A stretch of 21,867 nucleotides of DNA from an uncultured Lachnospiraceae bacterium (GCA_934434905.1 CAKSAI010000017.1:1-21867); one strand, 5' to 3'; shown: positions 1 to 8,541, counted from the first letter of the stretch. The notes: a model not told the origin generated them from the letters alone. Made by a program: numbers and translations.

Positions 1-222
1 GTATTTGTATGCCTCGAGTGTAACATCCCTGGCTACTACCATCAGTGGATTCGCACTGATTGCATTTGCCGAGCTAAAGGACTTAGCCAGCACGTTCAGC
101 AGTGGATACAGGCAGACAATGGAAAATAATATAAGGATTGCCCGAACCACAAATTGAGACAGGCATGCACTGATTTTCCGATGACGTGTTCTCTTTAACC
201 GATGTGTATATGCTTTTACCAT
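1..222 (-). CDS. Sugar ABC transporter permease, LplC/YtcP-type (N-terminal fragment)
   Basis: Only the first 74 codons are inside the window; the gene runs off the left edge. The product starts MVKAYTHRLKRTRHRK, a basic cytoplasmic N-terminus, followed by a hydrophobic segment (about residues 24-45) and the stretch AKSFSSANAI. This layout is typical of the second membrane permease of carbohydrate ABC importers of the LplC/YtcP type. The start codon lies inside the end of the preceding permease gene (ATG at 220-222, upstream stop at 216-218), so the two are translationally coupled and probably form the heterodimeric membrane channel. The solute-binding protein and ATPase are not in the window. 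The substrate cannot be read from the sequence; the upstream LacI regulator suggests a sugar or oligosaccharide. Confidence 0.85.
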   Translation of the reverse strand, partial: MVKAYTHRLKRTRHRKISACLSQFVVRAILILFSIVCLYPLLNVLAKSFSSANAISANPLMVVARDVTLEAYKY

Positions 223-1151
223 AGTGATTTTTCTCCAATTCTCCGGCAAATCTTATTGGCTGCGATAATCAATACCATTCCCACCAGGCCTTTCATCAGC
301 CCCACTGCTGTAGAGACCTCGTAGTTACTGCTGATAAGCCCTGTCCGATATATGTATGTGTCCAAAATATCCCCCACGTCATACAATGTGGGATTCAGGA
401 ACATATAAACCTGGTCAAAACCTGCACTCAAAATATTCGCGATAGACATACAATACTGGAAACAGATCACTCCCCGGATACCTGGCAATGTCACATGCCA
501 CATCTGGCGTAGCCTGCCGCCGCCATCCATCGCGACTGCCTCATAGAGCTGCGGATCAATCCCAGCGATACCAGCCATATATACGATGGAGGCCCAGCCT
601 GTATTTTTGATCATATCCGTGATCAAGATTAATGGGATAAAGGCATTTTTGTTGGTGGTCAGATCAACCGTTTCCAACCCCATGCCGGTAAGTACCTGAT
701 TGATCATGCCATTGGGCCCGGTAAAGCTATACACCACGCCATAAAACACAACCCAGGACAAAAAATACGGAAAATAGTTCACTGCCTGAACGGTTTTTTT
801 GAAAAGCCCCGTCTTGACTTCGTTCAAGAGCAATGCGAACACAATGGGAACCGGCATACAAACTACCAGTCGAAGAAAGCTAATCCATAATGTGTTTCGA
901 AGCACTGCATAGAATTTCGGATCTTGAAAGATCATCTTAAAATGCAGGAACCCAACCCAGGGGCTATCCTTAATCCCCGTAAAGATTCCAAAATCTTTGA
1001 AAGCGATGGCCAGCCCATACAGCGGGGAATAACAGAAGATGGCCAAAAAGACCAGCGACGGCAAAAACATGAGATACACGCCGCGATAACGCCGGATTCC
1101 TCCCCACAAACCTTTTGGACGCACCTGAGTTTTCGATTCCTTGTAACGCAT
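216..1151 (-). CDS. Sugar ABC transporter permease, LplB/PotB-type
   Basis: A 311-residue integral membrane protein with about six hydrophobic segments. The EAA loop that docks on the ATPase is visible at about residues 204-225 (EAVAMDGGGRLRQMWHVTLP). The N-terminal segment GVYLMFLPSLVFLAIFCYSP is typical of LplB-like polysaccharide permeases, and the length fits that family. A good ribosome site (AAAGGAG) precedes the ATG. It begins 16 bases after the LacI-family regulator and overlaps the start of the next permease, so regulator and transporter are very likely one transcript. Permease identity is firm; substrate is unknown. Confidence 0.92.
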   Translation of the reverse strand: MRYKESKTQVRPKGLWGGIRRYRGVYLMFLPSLVFLAIFCYSPLYGLAIAFKDFGIFTGIKDSPWVGFLHFKMIFQDPKFYAVLRNTLWISFLRLVVCMPVPIVFALLLNEVKTGLFKKTVQAVNYFPYFLSWVVFYGVVYSFTGPNGMINQVLTGMGLETVDLTTNKNAFIPLILITDMIKNTGWASIVYMAGIAGIDPQLYEAVAMDGGGRLRQMWHVTLPGIRGVICFQYCMSIANILSAGFDQVYMFLNPTLYDVGDILDTYIYRTGLISSNYEVSTAVGLMKGLVGMVLIIAANKICRRIGEKSLW

Positions 1152-1167
1152 TTAAAACACTCCTTTG

Positions 1168-2181
1168 TTAAACGTTCCCCCCTCCTCTTGGGACGACACT
1201 TCCTCTGTCGTTCAATTCGAAGGGGGCATGATATTGTGTCACCCGAATCAGGGTTCTCTCAATAAGGCCAAGCAGCATCTCGGCTGCCCGTCTCCCTAAT
1301 TCCTCATGATGGATATCCACACCCGTAATGGGAATGGAATTCATTTTAACCAACAAGCTCTCACCACCGCAGATCAGGGAACAATCCTCCGGAATACGGA
1401 TCTTGTGATCTGCCAAAGCCTTAACAACACCAGCCACCATAATATCAGAATTGGCGATAATGGCCGTAGGTGCTTCCTGGGTTTCCAAATAAGCAGAGAC
1501 CACACGATATACATCGTTCTCTGTATAGTTACAGTTTAAAATCATCTCCGGATCGTAAGGAAGATTAGAATCTGTCAGTGCCATCCGGTAACCTTCCAAC
1601 CGATCCTGGCTGATGGTAAGTTCTTTGGGGCCATTGACCATCAAAATCGCTGTATGCCCGTTAGCCGCCACATGCCTTGTCATCTGGTATCCAATGGCCA
1701 CGTTATCGGCATCCACATAACAAAATTCTCCGTCATGCCCTCCGGGTCGTCCTACCACTACGCAAGGACAACCTGTTTTCTTGATTCCCTTTAAAAAGGT
1801 TCCGTCATTGGTGGGATTGAAGGTGATGATCCCATCCACCGGTGCCCGTGATCCCAGTTCCACAGGCTGCCTCTCTCCCTCTTCCTTTTGCGTCGGCGTT
1901 ACAATCACGTCATACCCGGCAGGCATAGTCACCGACAGGATTCCTGTCAAGAGCTCATTAAAAAACAAATGGGTTGGAAGTGTCTCCATATCTGCGCAAT
2001 ACAGCCGGATCAACCTGCTGCGGGAGGGTTCCGCATTCTTCTTCACATACCCCAACTCTTCCGCTGTCTTCAAGACCCTGTTCCGTATCTCCTGACTCAC
2101 ATGTCCCTTTCCGTTAAACACATAGGAAACTGTTGCCGTAGACACCCCGCATAACTGTGCGATATCCTTATAACTCGCCAT
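1168..2181 (-). CDS. LacI-family transcriptional regulator of the adjacent sugar transporter
   Basis: 337 residues. The N-terminal helix-turn-helix and hinge region (MASYKDIAQLCGVSTATVSY, about residues 1-50) is the LacI signature. The remainder (about 60-330) is a periplasmic-binding-protein-like effector domain. The ATG is preceded by GAAGGG at a somewhat long spacing. The gene is first in an operon with two ABC permease genes, so it most likely senses the imported sugar or a derivative. Two related palindromic operators (2394-2409 and 2265-2280) flank a strong promoter upstream, which suggests that it represses its own operon. The ligand cannot be determined. Confidence 0.92.
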   Translation of the reverse strand: MASYKDIAQLCGVSTATVSYVFNGKGHVSQEIRNRVLKTAEELGYVKKNAEPSRSRLIRLYCADMETLPTHLFFNELLTGILSVTMPAGYDVIVTPTQKEEGERQPVELGSRAPVDGIITFNPTNDGTFLKGIKKTGCPCVVVGRPGGHDGEFCYVDADNVAIGYQMTRHVAANGHTAILMVNGPKELTISQDRLEGYRMALTDSNLPYDPEMILNCNYTENDVYRVVSAYLETQEAPTAIIANSDIMVAGVVKALADHKIRIPEDCSLICGGESLLVKMNSIPITGVDIHHEELGRRAAEMLLGLIERTLIRVTQYHAPFELNDRGSVVPRGGGNV

Positions 2182-2264
2182 ACTTTTTCATTCCCTTCGA
2201 AAATTATAATTGGAAAAATCATCCATTTCATATTAACATAGTCATTTCCAAATGTAAATAAGTT

Positions 2265-2280
2265 TGGTTAATGTTAAGCT
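2265..2280. promoter_or_regulatory. LacI-type operator O2, imperfect copy
   Basis: TGGTTAATGTTAAGCT matches the perfect operator at 2394-2409 in 13 of 16 positions. It lies about 40-50 bases downstream of the predicted start site. The two centres are 129 bases apart, close to a whole number of helical turns, so repression by DNA looping is possible. Confidence 0.55.
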
Positions 2281-2323
2281 ATAATCTTCGAATTTTGATT
2301 AATTGTTAACTCATTTCAGGTTA

Positions 2324-2352
2324 ATAATAACATATGATTTTCATGATGTCAA
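2324..2352 (-). promoter_or_regulatory. Promoter of the LacI-permease operon
   Basis: On the minus strand there is a perfect -35 TTGACA (2347-2352), a 17-base spacer and a -10 TATTAT (2324-2329). This predicts a start near 2317 and a leader of about 136 bases before the regulator ATG. It sits between two LacI-type operators. Confidence 0.78.
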
Positions 2353-2393
2353 GAACTTTTTATATATTTTTTCCATTTATTTTCGGACTTGTT

Positions 2394-2409
2394 TGGTTAA
2401 CGTTAACCA
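2394..2409. promoter_or_regulatory. LacI-type operator O1, perfect palindrome
   Basis: TGGTTAACGTTAACCA is a perfect 16-base inverted repeat with the central CG typical of LacI-family operators. It lies upstream of the -35 box of the regulator-permease operon, about 85 bases before the predicted transcription start. Confidence 0.75.
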
Positions 2410-2415
2410 TTTTTA

Positions 2416-2472
2416 ACAAAAAAAGAAACAGAGACCTTTCCATGAAGCTGCCTTTCTCGAAAAGTCTCTGTT
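2416..2472 (-). terminator. Rho-independent terminator of the small membrane-protein gene
   Basis: On the minus strand AACAGAGAC pairs with GTCTCTGTT (2464-2472 with 2427-2435). The stem is extended by TTTTC against GAAAG, giving about 14 pairs, and is followed by a T-rich run. It lies 12 bases after the stop codon of the 2484-3050 gene and separates it from the sugar-transporter operon. Confidence 0.82.
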
Positions 2473-2483
2473 CTGTCTGCTGT

Positions 2484-3050
2484 TTACGCCCCAAGCGCCT
2501 GGGCGCTCTTGTTTAAGAAAATCATGTACAGGATACCTGCCACCAGGGATACGATGCCGACCACAGCACTTGTAATGACTGCCAGAACACCGAGAACCGG
2601 AATCAGCGCAAGAATTGTGATTGCGATTTCCACGATATAGCACACCAGATTAATCTTCCAGACCGTGTTGCCCTGCTGTGCCACATCCGCATGTCCGGTC
2701 TTGTTCATAACATCCGACACAGATGTGCATACATAATAGATGACCAGCAGTGAGATTATACTCTGAGCAATGCTGAGAATTGTCCCGATCACAGCGACAT
2801 TCTTCAGGAATGAAGACAGCACGTTGATGACAAGATTCACGATGGTGAATATAAATGCTGTTTTGCACCCCTCAATGTCCTGTCCTGCTGCATTCAGCCC
2901 CACCAGGCTTATGATCATGAATACCAGTGCGCCGATAGCGGCAAAAATATTCACGACTGGAATGAACACAAGAACTGTGCAGATGATGGCTCCCACCTCA
3001 GCGATAAACATTTTCCTGAGGCCCGGGCCTGCGTTTTGATAAGTTTCCAT
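2484..3050 (-). CDS. Small multi-pass membrane protein with internal duplication, unknown function
   Basis: I chose the ATG at 3050 (METYQNAGPG, 188 residues) because it follows a strong AGGAGGAG site; a longer reading frame upstream has no such support. The protein is almost entirely hydrophobic, with about five to six membrane segments. Two halves look alike: residues about 8-60 (LRKMFIAEVGAIICTVLVFI then a glycine-containing membrane helix) and about 130-188 (VWKINLVCYIVEIAITILAL then a similar helix). This suggests an ancestral duplication. It follows the AraR-like regulator by 67 bases and ends at a strong terminator. I do not recognise a named family, and no catalytic motif is visible. 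Confidence 0.75.
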   Translation of the reverse strand: METYQNAGPGLRKMFIAEVGAIICTVLVFIPVVNIFAAIGALVFMIISLVGLNAAGQDIEGCKTAFIFTIVNLVINVLSSFLKNVAVIGTILSIAQSIISLLVIYYVCTSVSDVMNKTGHADVAQQGNTVWKINLVCYIVEIAITILALIPVLGVLAVITSAVVGIVSLVAGILYMIFLNKSAQALGA

Positions 3051-3117
3051 TTTGTTACTCCTCCTTCTGTTTGATTGATATTGGCAAGAGCCTTTCCGTG
3101 AGCTCCGCTCATATAGA

Positions 3118-4257
3118 TTATAACAGATGTTTTGGTGAATGGAAACCAAAACTTGCAGACTCCCGCACGATCAGTTTCGGTGGAATAACGATTGTACGAG
3201 AAGATGATTCGTCACCCTTCGGCTTTCCACCGTTCTTCCGTTCCTCTATCAGCTCCAGCAGCATTCCGGCCGCCATCTCGCCCAATTTCTCCTTCGGATG
3301 CTCAATGGTCGTCAAGGGTACTCTGCCGTTTACCGCCAGATAAGAATTGTCAAACCCGGTCACCAATACATCTCCCGGCACAGAAAGCCCCTCCTCCTGC
3401 AACGCACGTATGGCCTCGATGGCAATCTGATCATTGTAACATACCACCGCGTCAAAATAGTTTTCCTGCCTCCGTCTGGCCATCTCACGCATCTGCTGAT
3501 AAGGCTGTATCGTCCGATCTTCCGTGTAGAACCACACCACCTTGTCCGGGTCGTACAGGATTCCTGCCTCCTGCAGTGCCTTCACATAGCCCTTGTGACG
3601 GTTCTGTCCCTGGGCATCATCTGCCTTGAATATCCCTACGATATTCCTGCACCCCTGACTGATCAGATATCTGGTCACTTCACGGCCCCCACCGCAGTCA
3701 TCCAACAGCACGTGCGGTTTATGTGCCAACTGCTGAAAGCACCCCTGGATAAAAACATAAGGAATCCGATATTCCTCCAGCTTCTCATACAGGTGCAGAT
3801 GACGACAGAAGATCTGGCTCTTGCTGGGTTCGATGATCAGACCGTCAATGTCCCTCTCCAGAAGCTCCTCCAGATATCTTGCCTCCAGATTCCGTGAATT
3901 CTTTGTATTTTTCAAAATGATGCTGTAACCGGCTCCGGTCAGCACCCGGTCGATCCCCCGGATGACATCTGTGAAAATATAGCTGTCCAGGTAAGTGGTG
4001 ATCACCGCAACCGTCCTGGAGGTTCCTGTATGGAGCATGGCCTTGGAACAAAAAGTGCCCCTTCCATGCTGGGGCGAGACATAGCCTTCGCTCTCCAGGA
4101 TAGAAAGGGCCTTGCGAACGGTATGACGGCTCACCTGGTACTGTGCAGCCAGTTGATGCTCCGAGGGCAACTTGTCCCCAGGCTTGATGGATCCTGTCAA
4201 TATCTGCTGCTTTAATTCCTCCATTAAGAAGTAATACTTCCTCGTATCTTCCTGCAT
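3118..4257 (-). CDS. AraR-like transcriptional regulator (GntR DNA-binding domain, LacI-type effector domain)
   Basis: 379 residues. The N-terminus is a GntR winged helix (about residues 9-75), with GDKLPSEHQLAAQYQVSRHT and the wing SEGYVSPQHGRGTF clearly visible. From about residue 85 on, it is a LacI/PurR-like periplasmic-binding fold (VAVITTYLDSYIFTDVIRGI to TTIEHPKEKLGEMAAGMLLE). This hybrid layout and the length are those of Bacillus AraR, the arabinose-responsive repressor. No arabinose genes are in the window, so the ligand and targets are unknown and the araR symbol is not justified. It is flanked by membrane-protein genes on the same strand. The ribosome site is a GGAAGGGGA stretch close to the ATG. 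Confidence 0.88.
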   Translation of the reverse strand: MQEDTRKYYFLMEELKQQILTGSIKPGDKLPSEHQLAAQYQVSRHTVRKALSILESEGYVSPQHGRGTFCSKAMLHTGTSRTVAVITTYLDSYIFTDVIRGIDRVLTGAGYSIILKNTKNSRNLEARYLEELLERDIDGLIIEPSKSQIFCRHLHLYEKLEEYRIPYVFIQGCFQQLAHKPHVLLDDCGGGREVTRYLISQGCRNIVGIFKADDAQGQNRHKGYVKALQEAGILYDPDKVVWFYTEDRTIQPYQQMREMARRRQENYFDAVVCYNDQIAIEAIRALQEEGLSVPGDVLVTGFDNSYLAVNGRVPLTTIEHPKEKLGEMAAGMLLELIEERKNGGKPKGDESSSRTIVIPPKLIVRESASFGFHSPKHLL

Positions 4258-4315
4258 AAATCCCCTTCCAACTCCCTTCTATGTTCCTATTCCGGTTCTC
4301 TCTTCTAAGCACACG

Positions 4316-5188
4316 CTAAGATTTCTCCTCATCTGGCTTCTTCCCCGCCAACAAGAACATCAGTCCCGCGCACACCAGCGCCATCACGGCTGTACTTCCC
4401 CAGTACACTGCCGCACTGCTTTCCATCCAGTCCAGCGCATTGCTCTCCATTCGCAACACCGCAAGCAGGTTGGCTCCCATATGCCCCAGCACCGCGCCTA
4501 TGAGATTATGTGATTTTTCCAGGAAAAATACAAGGAGCAGGCCAATGAAAAAGGCATAGATAAACTGCACAATATTAAAATGAAGACCTCCGAAGATCAA
4601 TGCAGACACCACTGCTGCCACGGGGATCCCCAGCCAGTCTGAAAGCCGTCCGTAGACGATCTCCCGATATAAAAGCTCCTCCACCAGTGGAATCAAAAGC
4701 CCCGGTCCCAGGATCTCGAAGACTACACTGCCGGACCAGAAATGCTCCGTCACCTCCTGATAGCCTGCCGATAGCTGTGCAAGGCCGGTGGCACCGATGA
4801 TATTGTTTAAGACAATGCCTGCCAGCGCGCCGCATAGAAAGCAGAGCAATGCATTTATAAGCTTTCTATTCCGCGTCAGCTCCCGGAACTCCCCTGCTGT
4901 GCGCTGCTGGAACACCGTGAACAGCATCTGATCTGCCCGGTAAAACCGATAAAGAATAGGCAAGGCCACCGCTGTGGCGATGGTCTGGAGCATCGTATAA
5001 CGCTCAACGTAGTTCTCCCCGGAGACGCCAAGGAGCAGCGCTGCCAGATAGATCACCACGTTGGAGACCACATAATAAATGAATATGGGATAGAGTATGT
5101 TCCACGTTTTTATGAAACCGTTGTTTTTCAAAATATTTCTCACCTTTCTGATCGGCTCCATGTCTGCGTCTGCAAGCACCTGCAACAT
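4316..5188 (-). CDS. CPBP-family intramembrane glutamic protease
   Basis: 290 residues with about eight hydrophobic segments. The three CPBP (Abi/CAAX protease) motifs are present: EELLYR with Glu170, Glu171 and Arg175; FGGLHF with His203; and HMGAN with His236 and Asn240. These form the membrane-embedded catalytic site of this family. Known members process prenylated proteins or peptides, or give bacteriocin self-immunity; the substrate here cannot be read. The start is uncertain: neither the ATG at 5188 nor the internal ATG at about 5161 has a good ribosome site. It follows the HAD phosphatase gene by 36 bases on the same strand with no obvious terminator, so read-through from the thiamine operon is possible. 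Confidence 0.88.
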   Translation of the reverse strand: MLQVLADADMEPIRKVRNILKNNGFIKTWNILYPIFIYYVVSNVVIYLAALLLGVSGENYVERYTMLQTIATAVALPILYRFYRADQMLFTVFQQRTAGEFRELTRNRKLINALLCFLCGALAGIVLNNIIGATGLAQLSAGYQEVTEHFWSGSVVFEILGPGLLIPLVEELLYREIVYGRLSDWLGIPVAAVVSALIFGGLHFNIVQFIYAFFIGLLLVFFLEKSHNLIGAVLGHMGANLLAVLRMESNALDWMESSAAVYWGSTAVMALVCAGLMFLLAGKKPDEEKS

Positions 5189-5224
5189 CTAACCATGGAG
5201 GCCGGGCTTTTATAAATAATGCTT

Positions 5225-5875
5225 TTACAAATAGCGTCGTTCTATATACTCCGCCACTTCCCTCGCGCTATCGCAGATACAGATGACGCCTTCTGCTATC
5301 AGATCTTCTCTTGTGCCAAATCCATAGGAGACACCTATACAGTCCATATCTACCGCCTTCGCACCTGCCGCATCATACTTCGTATCTCCCACCAGGACAT
5401 AGTCCTTCGGGTTCCCGGAACCGATCCGACGCATAGCCAGCTTCAGCACGTCCGCTTTGGCACTGATTTTCCCATCATCCGTCGCCCCGCATATCAGATC
5501 AAAATACTTGTCAATTCCTAAATTCTTCAAAACATCCACGCAGGCAGCTTCATTTTTCGAGGAAGCCACCGCCAGTACGCAGCCTTTTTCCTTCAGTTCC
5601 TTTAAGGACTCTTCCACATAAGGATATACCTCACATTCATACATCCCCTTCACGCTGTAGCGCTCCCGGTACTTTTCCACCGCCTCGTCTGCCTGCTCCC
5701 GGCTCAAGCCGTACAGTCCCATGAACTGCTGCCGAAGAGGCGGTCCGATGAAGGGCAGCAATTTCGTCAGATCCGGTACGTCAATGCCAAAATGCCGCAA
5801 GGCATACTGGACACATTTTGTCACACCCTCCTGACTGTTAATGATCGTTCCGTCAAGATCGTATAGAAAAACCAT
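5225..5875 (-). CDS. HAD-superfamily phosphatase (phosphoglycolate phosphatase-like), last gene of the thiamine operon
   Basis: The start is taken at 5875 (MVFLYDLDGTIINS, 216 residues) because GGAGG precedes it; the longer reading frame lies inside thiM. HAD motif I is DLDGT (Asp6 and Asp8), a motif II serine is in VASSKNEAA, a motif III lysine precedes ADVLK, and motif IV is GDTKYDAAGA. A C1-type helical cap lies between motifs I and II, as in phosphoglycolate phosphatase and pyrophosphatase PpaX. The start codon lies within the last codons of thiM (overlap 5853-5875), which indicates translational coupling. By position it may act on a thiamine-pathway phosphate such as thiamine monophosphate, but that is inference from context; HAD substrate choice cannot be read from motifs. 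Confidence 0.88.
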   Translation of the reverse strand: MVFLYDLDGTIINSQEGVTKCVQYALRHFGIDVPDLTKLLPFIGPPLRQQFMGLYGLSREQADEAVEKYRERYSVKGMYECEVYPYVEESLKELKEKGCVLAVASSKNEAACVDVLKNLGIDKYFDLICGATDDGKISAKADVLKLAMRRIGSGNPKDYVLVGDTKYDAAGAKAVDMDCIGVSYGFGTREDLIAEGVICICDSAREVAEYIERRYL

Positions 5876-6719
5876 AATTATCCTCCATTGCTGATCTCTC
5901 TTTCTGTACCAGTATCCGCTTCTGCACATCCTCCTCGCACAAGACAGAGCATGCATCGATGAGCAACTGATGAAAGGTCATGGTTCCGCCGCCCTGCGCT
6001 CTGGTTTTGGCTCCGGCGATCTCACCGCAGATTCCCATCACTGCGCAGGCCGATGCTGCCGCCTCTACGGAGTTTTCTACGCCCAGGTATGCGCCCAATA
6101 GCGCCGAAGACATGCAGCCGCTGCCTGTGATCTGTGCCATCATGGAATCTCCGTTTCGGACACTGTAAACGGTTCGGCCATCTGTGACAATATCGATCTG
6201 CCCGGAAGCGATCACCATGCAGTGCCGCTCCCCGGCAAATTCCATGATCTCCCGGCTGATACGTGAGAGATTCTCTTCCGTCACGCCATCGCGGACATCC
6301 GCATCCACACCGGCCACAGTTCCTGCATTCTCCATCAGGGCACGGATTTCCGACAGGTTTCCCCGGATACAGGTCACCGGGAATTCTTCCAGAAGTTCGA
6401 AGCACTTCGCTCTGCGAAAGCCGGAACCGGACACTCCCACCGGATCAAGCACGATTGGATGGGAAAACCCGGCGGCTGCTCTTCCCGCATTCACCATAGC
6501 ATCCAGGGATTCCGTTGCGCCAAGATTGCACACCAGACTTCTGCAGCCGCCTGTCACCTCGGCAGCTTCCATGGGATGATGTGCCATGGTGGGGGAAGCC
6601 CCGGCAGCCAGCAGAATATTGGCACAGTCCGTCACGGTCACCACATTTGTAATGCAGTGTACCAACGGTCTCTCCTGTCTTACTCTCTGATATAATTGCC
6701 AAGCTTTATCGGCATGCAT
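5853..6719 (-). CDS. thiM: Hydroxyethylthiazole kinase
   Basis: 288 residues, ribokinase-like fold. ThiM phosphorylates 4-methyl-5-(2-hydroxyethyl)thiazole for salvage into thiamine. Diagnostic stretches are PLVHCITNVVTVTDCANILL (substrate and trimer interface), LDPVGVSGSG, and the anion hole with the expected cysteine, GSGC (residues 199-202). The length is close to the family norm of about 265-270, with a short C-terminal extension that overlaps the downstream HAD gene. A GAGGGAG ribosome site precedes the ATG. It follows thiW, the likely thiazole importer, in the same operon. Confidence 0.95.
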   Translation of the reverse strand: MHADKAWQLYQRVRQERPLVHCITNVVTVTDCANILLAAGASPTMAHHPMEAAEVTGGCRSLVCNLGATESLDAMVNAGRAAAGFSHPIVLDPVGVSGSGFRRAKCFELLEEFPVTCIRGNLSEIRALMENAGTVAGVDADVRDGVTEENLSRISREIMEFAGERHCMVIASGQIDIVTDGRTVYSVRNGDSMMAQITGSGCMSSALLGAYLGVENSVEAAASACAVMGICGEIAGAKTRAQGGGTMTFHQLLIDACSVLCEEDVQKRILVQKERSAMEDNYGFSIRS

Positions 6720-6792
6720 AAGGGCTCCCTCACTTTTCCAAATGATTCCTGATTGTCATACATTTTAGCATATGCAGCTATTTGTTGTCTAC

Positions 6793-7305
6793 CTACGAAT
6801 CCAACTCTTCCTTCATCTTATCCAACTGCCCGGTCTTCTTAAGGGCTGCCGTAATCACGATGGCGATCAGTGTTCCTCCGCAGGTGCTGATCAAAAACGG
6901 CACCACAAAGGTAAACAGTGCTGCGGCTTTATTGCCCATGATCAGTGCAGCCACCGGATAAGCCAGCATACCGCCGATGAGCCCGGTTCCTACCACTTCT
7001 CCCACATAAGCGAAGGGCAGCTTCTTTCCGTACTTGTACAAAAGTCCCGCTAACAGCGCGCCGCACATGCTCCCCGGAAAGGCCAGAAGCGTCCCCCAGC
7101 CGATGAGATTCCGAATCAGGCTGGAGATAAAGGCCGCTGCCAGTCCCCACCAGGGTCCTACAAATACAGCGCACAGAATATTCACCAGATGCTGCACAGG
7201 CGCGCATTTTGAGCCAAGCACCGGAAAGGAAAATAGGGATCCCACCACGGCCACCGCCGCAAAGATTGCTGTCAACGTTAATTTCTTTAAATTTGTTTTT
7301 TTCAT
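6793..7305 (-). CDS. thiW: ThiW, energy-coupling-factor transporter S component for thiazole
   Basis: 170 residues with about five to six membrane segments. It begins MKKTNLKKLTLTAIFAAVAV, a typical ECF S-component N-terminus, and contains GWGTLLAFPGSMCGALLAGL, the conserved glycine/proline loop of ThiW. ThiW binds the thiazole precursor and uses a shared EcfAAT module encoded elsewhere. AGGAGG precedes the ATG. It lies between cytX and thiM, the kinase for its predicted substrate, which supports the assignment. Confidence 0.9.
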   Translation of the reverse strand: MKKTNLKKLTLTAIFAAVAVVGSLFSFPVLGSKCAPVQHLVNILCAVFVGPWWGLAAAFISSLIRNLIGWGTLLAFPGSMCGALLAGLLYKYGKKLPFAYVGEVVGTGLIGGMLAYPVAALIMGNKAAALFTFVVPFLISTCGGTLIAIVITAALKKTGQLDKMKEELDS

Positions 7306-7355
7306 GTCATCCTCCTCTTGTTCTCATCCTCCGAACAAGAAGAGAATGAGAACCA

Positions 7356-8540
7356 TCAATTTGCTTTTTTCTTACCTCTAAGCAACAGTTCCACAACCAG
7401 GCAGAGCACAACAGTCACAACCATAACCGGAAGTGTCACGCCCACCGGCGTGTCAAGCCGCGCATTCATCAGACGGTAAAGCACAAATCCAATGAGCCAG
7501 ATCACCAGATTCCGTATATTGAAGGAAGCCTTGCTCCCTCTTTTTTTCAGGATAAAATAGTCTGCGATCTGTACAGCGATCATAGGTGCAAACACGGAAC
7601 CGATGAGGTACAGGAAATCGGTGATATTATCCATGGGATACACAATCGCACCGATGGTGCCGATGACCGTCACGACAACAGCCGCCCACTTCTCCGGGAT
7701 CTTCTCGGAAACAGATACGCAGGACACGCCCGCGGAATAAGCATCCAGGAACGTGGTGGTTACGGTAGCCAGCAGGATAATCAGAAGTCCTGCCACACCC
7801 AGACCGGCCTTCACCATGATCTGTGCGATGTCGGATTCCCCGGTATAGATGGACGCGCCCATTCCGCTGATGTACATGAAGCAACTGACAACACCGTACA
7901 CCACAACACTGGTCAGCGTTGCTGCAAAGGGCTTCTCCGCCTCTCTGGTATAGTCGCTGATAAGCGGCAGCCAGGACAGGGGCATAGCCACAGCCAGCTC
8001 TACGGCAGCGCCGAAGCTCAGCTCGTCACTGACGATAGCCGCTGCACCGTTTCCGCCGATAAAGACCACCTTAAAGAGCACCAGGGTCAGGATAAAAAGC
8101 GCCGCCATGGCAATGGTGTTGACTTTTCCCAGGTTGGTCAGGCCCACCAGGATCCACAGCAGGATCAGCACGCCGATCACCAGCGCCCATACCCAGTTTC
8201 CTGCATGAAAGATTCCATTGGCTGCCAGGGCACCGTCGTAGATCATGATAGCGGTCCAGCCCACAAGCTGCAGGATGTTCAGTATGGAGAAAAGAAGGCC
8301 GCCCTTCCCGCCGAAGCTCATTTTTACCGTCTCCATAGCACTCTTTTCTTCCCGTGCGCCGATCATGCCGGCTGCAAACATCAGAAGTCCCCCGATCAGG
8401 TGACCCAGAAGTATGGCCGCCAGACCCTTTGTAAAGCCCAGGGGTGCAAAATAGGTTCCTGTCAGGATTTCCGCAATGGAAACGCCCGCGCCGAACCAGA
8501 TCAATCCGTTACTGAAAACTGAAGTCTTTTTCGTGTTCAT
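7356..8540 (-). CDS. cytX: CytX, NCS1-family hydroxymethylpyrimidine permease
   Basis: The start is placed at 8540 (MNTKKTSVFSNGLIWFGAGV, 394 residues) because AAGGAG lies 8 bases upstream; the longer reading frame extends into thiD and has no ribosome site. The protein has about 11-12 membrane segments and the NCS1 (nucleobase cation symporter) pattern, with GLIWFGAGVSIAEILTGTYF at the N-terminus and PLSWLPLISDYTREAEKPFA in the middle. In thiamine operons this subgroup is CytX, a putative importer of the pyrimidine precursor HMP. It begins 1 base after the thiD stop, so the two are coupled: HMP import next to HMP kinase. Confidence 0.92.
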   Translation of the reverse strand: MNTKKTSVFSNGLIWFGAGVSIAEILTGTYFAPLGFTKGLAAILLGHLIGGLLMFAAGMIGAREEKSAMETVKMSFGGKGGLLFSILNILQLVGWTAIMIYDGALAANGIFHAGNWVWALVIGVLILLWILVGLTNLGKVNTIAMAALFILTLVLFKVVFIGGNGAAAIVSDELSFGAAVELAVAMPLSWLPLISDYTREAEKPFAATLTSVVVYGVVSCFMYISGMGASIYTGESDIAQIMVKAGLGVAGLLIILLATVTTTFLDAYSAGVSCVSVSEKIPEKWAAVVVTVIGTIGAIVYPMDNITDFLYLIGSVFAPMIAVQIADYFILKKRGSKASFNIRNLVIWLIGFVLYRLMNARLDTPVGVTLPVMVVTVVLCLVVELLLRGKKKAN

Positions 8541-8541
8541 C

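Noticed and set aside
3298..3897. 199-codon plus-strand frame opposite the AraR-like gene
   Set aside because: Antisense shadow with no start signal or domain.
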